Shown here one piece after another: positions 1 through 7,161 of a stretch of 11,014 bases of DNA; the stretch's first letter is position 1; every line of letters starts with the position of its first letter. Where the stretch lies: positions 1 to 11,014 of the forward strand of contig CAJUNE010000037.1 of the NCBI GenBank assembly GCA_910587745.1, in the 5' to 3' direction. Below the pieces are notes generated by a model. It made no database searches. It was not told where the DNA came from and saw only the letters and a list, made by a program, of their open reading frames with translations. The DNA comes from an uncultured Bacilli bacterium (lineage in GTDB: Bacteria > Bacillota_I > Bacilli_A > RF39 > UBA660). A program made the translations under genes and the position numbers.

Positions 1-658
1 CTGCAACAGCTTCAATTAAAATAGTACGATATTCTTGAGCTTTTTGAGCCATATCACTAGGCATATCTATTTCAATAAGATTTTGTTCAGGTTTACCATC
101 ATATTCATAAGCTTTCATTGTAACTAAGTCAATAAAACCTTTGAATTCTGATTCTGCTCCAATAGGTAACATAATAGGTGCTGCATTAGCTCCTAATCTA
201 TCTTTAATAGTTTTTAAACTATAATAGAAATCTGCTCCCATTTTGCACATTTTATTAGCACAAATCATTCTTGGAACTTTATATTCATTAGCTTGTCTCC
301 AAACTGTTTCTGTTTGAGGTTCAACACCAGCTTGAGCATCAATTAAAGCTACAGCTCCATCTAATACTCTTAAACTTCTTTGAACTTCAATTGTAAAGTC
401 TACGTGACCTGGAGTATCAATAATATTAAGACGATATCCATTCCAGTGAGCAGTTGTAGCCGCACTAGTAATAGTAATACCTCTTTCTTTTTCTTGAGCC
501 ATCCAGTCCATTTGTGACTCACCTTCATGAGTTTCCCCAATCTTGTGAGTAATACCAGTTAAGAATAAAATTCTTTCAGTGGTAGTAGTTTTACCAGCAT
601 CAATATGAGCCATGATACCGATATTTCTTATTTTATCAATTGTAACGTCTCTTGCCAT
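1..658 (-). CDS. fusA: Elongation factor G, N-terminal part (cut by window edge)
   Basis: This is the translocation GTPase that moves tRNA and mRNA on the ribosome and acts in recycling. The first 219 codons are present and the gene runs off the left edge. The GTPase domain is clear: P-loop AHIDAGKT at residues 17-24, switch I ERGITIT around 58-64, and DTPGH at 81-85, followed by the start of the G' insertion. The G4 motif reads N135-K136-M137-C138 instead of the expected NKMD; I re-read the codon (TGC, minus strand, 245-247). The ATG at 656-658 lies 7 bases after the rpsG stop, with only a weak GGT as Shine-Dalgarno, so translation is probably coupled to rpsG. Gene order rpsL-rpsG-fusA is the usual str operon. 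Identity is certain; the effect of Cys138 is unknown. Confidence 0.97.
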   Translation of the reverse strand, partial: MARDVTIDKIRNIGIMAHIDAGKTTTTERILFLTGITHKIGETHEGESQMDWMAQEKERGITITSAATTAHWNGYRLNIIDTPGHVDFTIEVQRSLRVLDGAVALIDAQAGVEPQTETVWRQANEYKVPRMICANKMCKMGADFYYSLKTIKDRLGANAAPIMLPIGAESEFKGFIDLVTMKAYEYDGKPEQNLIEIDMPSDMAQKAQEYRTILIEAVA

Positions 659-665
659 AATTTAA

Positions 666-1133
666 TTACCATTTATAATGAGCAAATGCTTTATTTGCTT
701 CTGCCATTTTATGAGTATCTTCACGTTTTTTAACAGATCCACCAACACCATTAGAGGCATCAATAAGTTCATTTGCTAAATTAATGGCCATTCCCTTTCC
801 ATTTCTAGTTTTTGCATAGTTTACAATCCAACGTAAAGCTAAAGTTTGAGCTCTCTCATCACTAACTTCGTTAGGAACTTGATAGTTAGAACCACCAATA
901 CGACGAGATTTAACTTCTAAAGCTGGCTTTACATTTTCTAAAGCTGCAGTGTAAACTTCCATTGGGTCTTTACCAGTTTTTTCTTTAATGATATCAAATG
1001 CTTCATAAAGAATTTTTTCAGCAGTACCCTTTTTACCATCATTCATAATTCTATTAACTAACTTAGTAACAGTTTTAGAATTATAAATAGGGTCTGGTAA
1101 AACGTCTCTTTTTATTGCACGTCTTTTACGCAT
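666..1133 (-). CDS. rpsG: 30S ribosomal protein S7
   Basis: S7 is a primary binder of the 3' major domain of 16S rRNA and organises the 30S head near the E-site mRNA exit. The 155-residue length matches the bacterial family (about 156). Hallmarks include RDVLPDPIYNSK near the N-terminus, the RRIGGSNYQVP loop around residue 80, and the C-terminal KKREDTHKMAEANKAFAHY ending in KW. The ATG is preceded by a good Shine-Dalgarno (AAGAAAGGAG, 1141-1150) at 7-base spacing. It starts 19 bases after the rpsL stop and ends 7 bases before fusA, so it is the middle gene of the str operon. In E. coli, S7 represses this operon by binding the S12-S7 gap; the gap here is only 19 bases, so that mechanism is not evident. 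Confidence 0.98.
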   Translation of the reverse strand: MRKRRAIKRDVLPDPIYNSKTVTKLVNRIMNDGKKGTAEKILYEAFDIIKEKTGKDPMEVYTAALENVKPALEVKSRRIGGSNYQVPNEVSDERAQTLALRWIVNYAKTRNGKGMAINLANELIDASNGVGGSVKKREDTHKMAEANKAFAHYKW

Positions 1134-1152
1134 AATTATTCTCCTTTCTTAT

Positions 1153-1566
1153 TTAGTTTTTAGGTTTTTTAGTTCCGTATTTACTACGTCCTTGTTTACG
1201 ATTGTTTACTCCTTGTGTATCAAGAGTACCACGTACGATATGATAACGAACACCGATTAAGTCCTTTACACGTCCACCACGTATTAATACTACGCTGTGT
1301 TCTTGTAAATTGTGTCCTTCTCCTGGAATATAGCAATCCACTTCTTTACCATTAGAAAGTCTAACACGAGCATATTTACGTAACGCTGAGTTTGGCTTCT
1401 TAGGTGTTTTAGTTCCAACACGAGTACAAACACCACGTTTTTGAGGTCCTTTTGTATCAGTTTGTTTTCTAGTCATAGCATTATAACCTACATTTAAAAC
1501 TGGAGATTTACTCTTCTTCTTTTTGTCTTTTCTGTTTTTCTTAACAAGTTGATTAATTGTTGGCAT
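1153..1566 (-). CDS. rpsL: 30S ribosomal protein S12, with Ile at the conserved Pro104 position
   Basis: S12 lies at the decoding centre and controls accuracy and streptomycin response. Its 137 residues fit the longer Gram-positive form. Conserved blocks are PQKRGVCTRVGTKTPKKPNS (41-60) and GEGHNLQEHSVVLIRGGRVK (82-101). Streptomycin-site lysines K56 and K101 are wild type, and D102, the residue β-methylthiolated in many bacteria, is present. Residue 104, proline in almost every S12 I know (E. coli P91 counting the initiator Met), is isoleucine (ATC, minus strand 1255-1257). The ATG has a strong Shine-Dalgarno (GGAAGGAGG, 1575-1583) at 8-base spacing. It is the first gene of the str operon, with its own promoter and a leader of roughly 92 bases. 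Confidence 0.98.
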   Translation of the reverse strand: MPTINQLVKKNRKDKKKKSKSPVLNVGYNAMTRKQTDTKGPQKRGVCTRVGTKTPKKPNSALRKYARVRLSNGKEVDCYIPGEGHNLQEHSVVLIRGGRVKDLIGVRYHIVRGTLDTQGVNNRKQGRSKYGTKKPKN

Positions 1567-1585
1567 TAAAATTTCCTCCTTCCAT

Positions 1586-1646
1586 TAACACACATCCTGG
1601 TGTATCACAATATTGATTTTAATAGGTTCCACCGAGGCAGAACCTA
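1586..1646 (-). promoter_or_regulatory. Structured 5' leader of rpsL (two hairpins)
   Basis: Between the predicted transcription start (about 1658) and the rpsL Shine-Dalgarno, two hairpins can be drawn on the minus strand. The promoter-proximal one (1623-1646) has a 7-bp stem TAGGTTC/GAACCTA, extended by G·U and C-G pairs around a CTCG-like loop. The second (1586-1607) has ACAC/GTGT as core, extended by A-U and G·U pairs, with loop CAGGAT. No run of T follows either, so they are not terminators. The position suggests a ribosomal-protein or mRNA-stability leader. I cannot assign it to a named RNA family. Confidence 0.5.
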
Positions 1647-1664
1647 AATTTAAAATTCAAAAAT

Positions 1665-1694
1665 ACTATAACATTATAGTATATGCTTTGTCAA
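1665..1694 (-). promoter_or_regulatory. Sigma-A-type promoter of the str operon
   Basis: The minus strand has a perfect -35 TTGACA (1689-1694), an 18-base spacer and a -10 TATAGT (1665-1670). An overlapping TTATAG at 17-base spacing is an alternative -10. The predicted transcription start is near 1658. The element sits about 95 bases downstream of the activase stop, so rpsL-rpsG-fusA can be transcribed independently of the activase gene. I see no terminator between that stop and this promoter, so read-through is possible. Confidence 0.8.
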
Positions 1695-1788
1695 GTAAAA
1701 TTTTACCATTTACATTATCTTAAAGTTATTTCTTCTTCAGTATTTAGTATTGGTTCAACTTTTTCATGATAAAAACTTAGCAATTACT

Positions 1789-4700
1789 CTAAACTCTTTC
1801 TTTATCCTTAGTATTTTCTTTAGCTACACTAAGCATTAATTTAATACGATTAATTTGATTACTTTTACTAGCCCCAGGATCGTAATCAACTGCAACTATA
1901 TTGGCTTCTGGATATAACTCTTTAATTCTTCTCATAACTGCTTTTCCAACTATATGATTGGGAAGACACCCAAAAGGTTGTACACATACAACATTAGGAA
2001 CTCCTTCTTTTATGAGTTCAATCATTTCTCCAGTTAAGTACCAACCTTCTCCAGTCTGATTCCCAGTTGAAATAACATCTTTAACATTTTCTTTTAAATG
2101 TTTAATATTAGTAGTAGGCATAAATCTTGTTTTTTCTAGACAAGTTCTAACTGTTTTTTCATAATAATCAATTATTTTTAAAAGTTCATTAGCAACCACA
2201 GCCATTGTTTTACTAGTTCTTAATAATTCATATTTAATAACATGATCTATCGCTGAGTATTTAACAAAGCCCATAAGTTCTGGCGCTACTACTTCAGCTC
2301 CTTCACTCTCTAAAGTATCAACTAAATAATTATTACCAAAATAATGATATTTTACTAGAATTTCTCCTACAATTCCTACTTTAGGCTTAACTTCATTAGT
2401 AATTGGAATATTATTAAATTCATTAATTATACTTTTAATATTATTTTTAAATTTCCTAAAACTTCCTTTTTGAGCAGCTTCTTCACATATTTTATAATGC
2501 TTATTATATACTTCTTCACTCATTCCTTTAACACTCTCATAAGGTCTCGTAGCAAATAATAATTTCATAAGTAAATCCCCATATATAGTCGCCATTAAAA
2601 GTTTATGAATAATCGGAAGCGTAAGTTTAAAATCTTGTTCTTTTTCTAAACCACTCATATTAAAAGATATAATTGGCACATTAAACCCAGCATCCCTTAA
2701 AGCTTTTCTAATTAAACCGATATAATTAGTTGCCCGACATCCTCCACCAGTTTGACTAATTAAAACAGTTGTCTTATCAAGATTATATTTACCACTTTTT
2801 AAAGCACTAATAAGTTGTCCTATAACAATAAGTGAAGGATAACAAGCATCATTATTAACATATTTTAAACCATTGTCTAACATTTCATCATTCATATCTT
2901 TTAAAAATTCTACTTTATATCCATGACTTTTAAATACACTGATTAAAAGAGGCATATGATGTGGTGACATATCTGGCACTAAAATAGTATGATCTTTTTT
3001 CATATCTTTTTTAAAAGTATTTTTTTCAAAAACAAAAGGTTTATAATCTAAAGAATTAGTTCTTTTTTTCATTGACGAAAGAAGAGAACGAAGTCTTATT
3101 TTAATAGCACCTAAATTAGAAGTTTCATCAATTTTAATAACAGTATATAAACGATTATTTTTTCGCATTATCTCTTCTGCTTGATCAGTTACAATAGCAT
3201 CTAAACCACATCCAAACGAATTTAAGCTAACAAGTTCTAAACGTGGATTTCTACTTACCACATCGCAAGCCCGATATACTCTAGAGTGATAACTCCACTG
3301 ATCTACTACTCTAAGTTTCATATCACTAGCATCATAACAAATACTATCTTCGGTAAGTATAGCTAAACCAAGACTATTAATTAAAGTATCAATTCCATGA
3401 TTTATTTCTTTATCAAGATGGTATGGACGACCTGCTAAAACTATTGCATTTATATCATGCTTTTCAATATATTCTAAGAATTCTTTACCTTTATTAATAA
3501 TATCTGCTCTAAAATTATTCATTTCCATACTTGCTAATTTAATCGCATTTTTAAGTTCTTTTTTAGTAAAATTAAACTCTTTAAATTCTTCTAGTTTATA
3601 TAAAACATCACATAACTTATCATCTTCTAAAGGTAGAAAAGGATTTAAAAATTTAACATTTTCATGTTTTAAATCTAAAACATTTAATTTTATTGCTTCC
3701 GAATAACTAGTAACAATAGGACAATTATAATTATTATCTGCTTTTTTAAATTCTTTTTTCTCATACATAATACAAGGATAAAAAATTGTTTTAACTCCTT
3801 TACTTATTAAATTCATAATATGTCCATGTACTATTTTCGCTGGATAACAAGCTGATTCTGAAGGAATAGATTCAATTCCTTTTAAGAATAAATTACGATT
3901 AGAATGGTCTGATAAAACAACTCTAAAACCTAAATTAGTAAAAAGCGTATGCCAAAAAGGGTAATTCTCATACATATTAAGAACTCTAGGAATTCCTATT
4001 TCACCTCTATAAGCCTCTTCTAATGGTAAAGATTCATAATTAAATAATCTATCATATTTATATTGATACATATTAGGTAGTAAATTATAAGAACCATTAT
4101 TTCCACTACCCCGTTCACATCTATTCCCACTTATAAATTTCTTTTTACCAAAAGAACTAATAGTAAGAGCACAATTATTCTCACATCTACCACATCTTGC
4201 ATGCATTATTTTAGGCTGTAAATTAGAAATACTACAAGTATCTAATAATGAAGAAACACTTTCCTCTTCATAATTTAAATAAGTATCTCTTCCAATTAAA
4301 GCCATCCCATAAGCACCCATTAAACCGGCAATAGAAGGTCTTTTTACCATTTTACCTGTAATTATTTCAAAAGCTCTAAGGACTGCATCATTTAAGAAAG
4401 TTCCACCTTGAACCACAATATTATCCCCAAGTGTTTCAAAGTCTCTAACTTTCATAACTTTTTGTAAAGCATTTTTAATAACTGAATAACTAAGTCCCGC
4501 AAAAATATCTCCTAAAGGTCGTCCTTCTTTTTGTGTTTGTTTAATTTTCGAATTCATAAAAACAGTACAACGACTACCTAAATCTACTGGTGCTTTACTC
4601 TTTAGTGCTAAATCAACAAATTCCCCTATCGAAATATCTAAAGATTTAGCAAGTGTCTCAATAAAAGAACCACAACCTGAAGAACAAGCCTCATTAAGTA

Positions 4701-6015
4701 AAATTGTATCCACTACACCATCTTTAAGTTTAATATACTTCATATCTTGTCCACCAATATCGATAATTGAAGTAACATTTGGATTAAAGAATTCTGCTGC
4801 TCTAGCGTGAGCCATTGTTTCAATTTCACTAATATCTAAATTAAAAGCCGTTTTAATTAATCCTTCGCCATAACCAGTTGAACCACTAACTCTAATAACA
4901 ACATCTAAAGGTTTAACTTTATACATTTCTAATATCATAGCTTTTATTGTATCAATAGGACTACCCATATTAGAACGATAGTCTTGATATAAAATATTAG
5001 CATCATCATCAATTAAAACTAATTTAGCAGTTGTTGAACCTGCATCTATTCCTAGGTAAGCATTCCCTGAATATTTACTAATATCTAAATTTTTGACACT
5101 ATCTTTCGCATGTCTTTTTCTAAATTCTTGTAATTCATTTTCATCTTTAAATAAAGGTTTTAAAGACAAACTAGCTTTTTCTTTAAACTTTTTTATTTTA
5201 TCTATTTTTTTATTTAACTCTTCATAACTAATAGGTTCCATATCCATATTAGAATAAATAGTTCCTTTAGCAACAAATAAATGTCCATCTGTAGGAATAT
5301 GTACTTCAGTATCTTTCAAATTTAAAGTTTTAACAAAAGCATTTCTTAAAGTATCTAAATAATTAAGAGGACCGCCTAAAAACATAACATTTCCTCTAAT
5401 AGGTTTTCCACAAGCAAGTCCACTAATAGTCTGATTTACAACTGCCTGCATAATTGATAATGCAATATCTTCCTTTTTAGCTCCTTCATTAATTAAAGGT
5501 TGAATATCACTTTTAGCAAAAACCCCACAGCGAGAAGCAATAGGATATATTTTTTCGCCACTTTGCGCTAATTTATTTAACCCTTCCGTATCTGTATTTA
5601 AAAGAACAGCCATTTGATCTAAAAAAGCTCCTGTTCCTCCTGCACAACTTCCATTCATTCTTTGTTCAATACCATTAGTAAAATATATTATTTTAGCATC
5701 TTCCCCACCAAGTTCTACGACAACATCTATGTTACTTGCATAATTTAGTGTCGCATTTTTACAAGCTATAACCTCTTGTACAAAGGGAACATTTAAAAAC
5801 TCTGCTAAAGCTAAAGCTCCACTACCTGTAAAAGCAATTCTAAAACTATCATCTTTTTTAACAACTTTTAAAAATTCAGCTAGTAAACTTTGAATAGTTT
5901 TTAAAGTATTAGAAAAATGCCTTTGATAATCTTTAAATAATATTTTATCTTTATCCATTGCAATTAATTTAACTGTCGTACTACCAACATCTATACCTAC
6001 ATTTATTATTCTCAT
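1789..6015 (-). CDS. Giant 2-hydroxyacyl-CoA dehydratase activase-like ATPase (BadF/BcrA-type tandem plus COG3580/COG3581-like modules)
   Basis: This family couples ATP hydrolysis to transfer of a low-potential electron through a [4Fe-4S] cluster. Module 1 (about 1-260) is an ASKHA ATPase: GIDVGSTTVKL at 7-17, ELGGEDAKI at 101-109, C124 in GSCAGGTGAF, C163 in SRCGVF. Module 2 (about 318-576) repeats it: GIDAGSTTAKL at 322-332, DIGGQDMK at 419-426, C444 in NEACSSGCGSF, C483 in SRCTVF. A Cys knuckle follows (C608, C611, C615, C633), then two regions resembling COG3580/DUF2229 and COG3581, each with an ACYP motif (C723, C1058), plus FGCG (936) and GGGC (1093). The 1408-residue length is what I expect for full-length clostridial relatives, so it looks intact. 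Start: ATG with AGAGGT upstream. No dehydratase subunit genes lie nearby, so the substrate is unknown. Family is firm; physiological role is inference. Confidence 0.9.
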   Translation of the reverse strand: MRIINVGIDVGSTTVKLIAMDKDKILFKDYQRHFSNTLKTIQSLLAEFLKVVKKDDSFRIAFTGSGALALAEFLNVPFVQEVIACKNATLNYASNIDVVVELGGEDAKIIYFTNGIEQRMNGSCAGGTGAFLDQMAVLLNTDTEGLNKLAQSGEKIYPIASRCGVFAKSDIQPLINEGAKKEDIALSIMQAVVNQTISGLACGKPIRGNVMFLGGPLNYLDTLRNAFVKTLNLKDTEVHIPTDGHLFVAKGTIYSNMDMEPISYEELNKKIDKIKKFKEKASLSLKPLFKDENELQEFRKRHAKDSVKNLDISKYSGNAYLGIDAGSTTAKLVLIDDDANILYQDYRSNMGSPIDTIKAMILEMYKVKPLDVVIRVSGSTGYGEGLIKTAFNLDISEIETMAHARAAEFFNPNVTSIIDIGGQDMKYIKLKDGVVDTILLNEACSSGCGSFIETLAKSLDISIGEFVDLALKSKAPVDLGSRCTVFMNSKIKQTQKEGRPLGDIFAGLSYSVIKNALQKVMKVRDFETLGDNIVVQGGTFLNDAVLRAFEIITGKMVKRPSIAGLMGAYGMALIGRDTYLNYEEESVSSLLDTCSISNLQPKIMHARCGRCENNCALTISSFGKKKFISGNRCERGSGNNGSYNLLPNMYQYKYDRLFNYESLPLEEAYRGEIGIPRVLNMYENYPFWHTLFTNLGFRVVLSDHSNRNLFLKGIESIPSESACYPAKIVHGHIMNLISKGVKTIFYPCIMYEKKEFKKADNNYNCPIVTSYSEAIKLNVLDLKHENVKFLNPFLPLEDDKLCDVLYKLEEFKEFNFTKKELKNAIKLASMEMNNFRADIINKGKEFLEYIEKHDINAIVLAGRPYHLDKEINHGIDTLINSLGLAILTEDSICYDASDMKLRVVDQWSYHSRVYRACDVVSRNPRLELVSLNSFGCGLDAIVTDQAEEIMRKNNRLYTVIKIDETSNLGAIKIRLRSLLSSMKKRTNSLDYKPFVFEKNTFKKDMKKDHTILVPDMSPHHMPLLISVFKSHGYKVEFLKDMNDEMLDNGLKYVNNDACYPSLIVIGQLISALKSGKYNLDKTTVLISQTGGGCRATNYIGLIRKALRDAGFNVPIISFNMSGLEKEQDFKLTLPIIHKLLMATIYGDLLMKLLFATRPYESVKGMSEEVYNKHYKICEEAAQKGSFRKFKNNIKSIINEFNNIPITNEVKPKVGIVGEILVKYHYFGNNYLVDTLESEGAEVVAPELMGFVKYSAIDHVIKYELLRTSKTMAVVANELLKIIDYYEKTVRTCLEKTRFMPTTNIKHLKENVKDVISTGNQTGEGWYLTGEMIELIKEGVPNVVCVQPFGCLPNHIVGKAVMRRIKELYPEANIVAVDYDPGASKSNQINRIKLMLSVAKENTKDKERV

Positions 6016-6033
6016 AAAATACCTCTAAAGACA

Positions 6034-6042
6034 ATTATAACA
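6034..6042 (-). promoter_or_regulatory. Extended -10 promoter element of the activase gene
   Basis: The minus strand carries TGTTATAAT, a perfect TGnTATAAT extended -10, in the 53-base gap before the activase. No good -35 is present. The -10 ends 18 bases before the ATG, and AGAGGT (6021-6026) serves as Shine-Dalgarno. The mRNA would therefore start almost on the Shine-Dalgarno, with a leader of only about 10-12 bases. A nearly identical block precedes the gene starting at 10536. Confidence 0.6.
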
Positions 6043-6068
6043 TATAATATAAAAAAATAATAATTTAT

Positions 6069-6929
6069 TTAATTATAATCTTTATGTATCAAATTTCTAG
6101 CTAACATAAAAGGTCTTTTATTACCATTTTCTTTTAAATCTTTTAAATAAGCCATTCTTTCATCATGGAATTTATTTAAAAACAATCGTAAATCTTGCAC
6201 TTCTTCTGAAGAAATTTGCATTTCAGGAACTATGCTACCATAAATATCCACAGAATCTCTATGTGCCTGATAATACTCATAAAGTCTTACTCTAACCCAA
6301 GCATTTAAATATTCTTCCGAACATTTAACTATTTCATCAGTGTTAAACATAAAACTTAAAGTAGGTTCATATCTATTTCTAAAAGCTCTTTCCATATTTT
6401 GACGACGCCATAAAGAAGCATTAATTTCAATACCTTTTTCAATAACTCTTTTATCCATTCCAATAGCCCTCAAAGTATTCAAAATTCCTAATCTAAAAGC
6501 TATATCTATATCTTCATTAAAAAAAACAAAATCATTATCATAACCTTTAGGTACAAGCCAGCCTTCTCCACCACTCATCATCCACTCAATTTGCCACTTT
6601 ACAATTCTTTGTTCATAGCTATCTCTTTCCTCATGAAAAAAATAAGAATTTTCTACAAAATCTAATATAATATTTAAAGGAACATCTTGTAATTCTTTTT
6701 CCATAAGATGTTGCGCTAACCAAGAATTATTTCTTAAATTTCCAATCAAAGAATTTTTAAAGCAAGAAAACTCTGAAGAACCCCAACTACCACTTTCAGG
6801 AAAAAATTCTTTAGTAGCATTTACTAATCTTTCTTCCAAAGTTAAAGAGCTGTTTATTTTTCTTCTAATTATATTTTGTTTTAAATTTCTTAAACTTATT
6901 ATTTTACGTCTAAAATTAAAAATACCCAT
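6069..6929 (-). CDS. Hypothetical soluble protein, about 286 residues
   Basis: I do not recognise this family. The protein has no signal peptide or membrane helix and is rich in charged and aromatic residues, with several Trp (for example SGSWGSS, KWQIEWMMSGGEGWLVPKG and SLWRRQ). It has a basic N-terminus (FNFRRKII, IIRRK) and looks mostly helical. It has few cysteines and no nucleotide-binding or metal motif that I can see. An upstream ATG at 6941 would add four residues but has no Shine-Dalgarno; the ATG at 6929 has GAGAG five bases upstream, so I prefer it. The gene has its own promoter-like element and is followed after 53 bases by the activase, in the same direction with no clear terminator between them. 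Co-transcription is possible but does not show a shared function. Confidence 0.75.
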   Translation of the reverse strand: MGIFNFRRKIISLRNLKQNIIRRKINSSLTLEERLVNATKEFFPESGSWGSSEFSCFKNSLIGNLRNNSWLAQHLMEKELQDVPLNIILDFVENSYFFHEERDSYEQRIVKWQIEWMMSGGEGWLVPKGYDNDFVFFNEDIDIAFRLGILNTLRAIGMDKRVIEKGIEINASLWRRQNMERAFRNRYEPTLSFMFNTDEIVKCSEEYLNAWVRVRLYEYYQAHRDSVDIYGSIVPEMQISSEEVQDLRLFLNKFHDERMAYLKDLKENGNKRPFMLARNLIHKDYN

Positions 6930-6953
6930 AATATCTCTCATTTCTATTAATTT

Positions 6954-6982
6954 AAAATATCATATTATTAATCTAAAGTAAA
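6954..6982 (-). promoter_or_regulatory. Promoter of the 6069-6929 gene
   Basis: The minus strand shows TTTACT (6977-6982), a 17-base spacer, and TATTTT (6954-6959) with an upstream TG that makes an extended -10. The predicted start near 6947 gives a leader of about 18 bases to the ATG at 6929, but only about 6 bases to the ATG at 6941. This supports the shorter reading frame. It faces away from the ABC transporter promoter about 110 bases to the right. Confidence 0.5.
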
Positions 6983-7092
6983 TACATTAATGAATAAATA
7001 CAAACAAAAACATATAATCCACTTTTAGCATAACTAGAAATATATTTATATTAACATTTTTTTCCAAAATTAAAATGAAACCCACTAAATAA

Positions 7093-7121
7093 TTGACTAA
7101 CCTTTTATAAAAGCATATAAT
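7093..7121 (+). promoter_or_regulatory. Sigma-A-type promoter of the ABC transporter gene
   Basis: TTGACT (7093-7098) and TATAAT (7116-7121) are separated by exactly 17 bases, close to consensus. The predicted start near 7128 leaves a leader of about 34 bases with Shine-Dalgarno GAAAGGA (7148-7154) seven bases before the ATG. I see no convincing inverted repeat that would mark an operator. The rest of the divergent gap (about 6983-7092) is AT-rich with nothing I can assign. Confidence 0.8.
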
Positions 7122-7161
7122 TTAAATATATCTTTAACAAGATAAAAGAAAGGAACAAAAT

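Noticed and set aside
1715..1783. Short minus-strand frame after the activase stop, ending in an acidic stretch (VEPILNTEEEITLR), which might be a frameshifted tail of the activase
   Set aside because: Only 22 codons with no ATG start in frame and no ribosome-binding site; the activase already ends with a plausible C-terminus after the family's usual last block, so no frameshift is needed.
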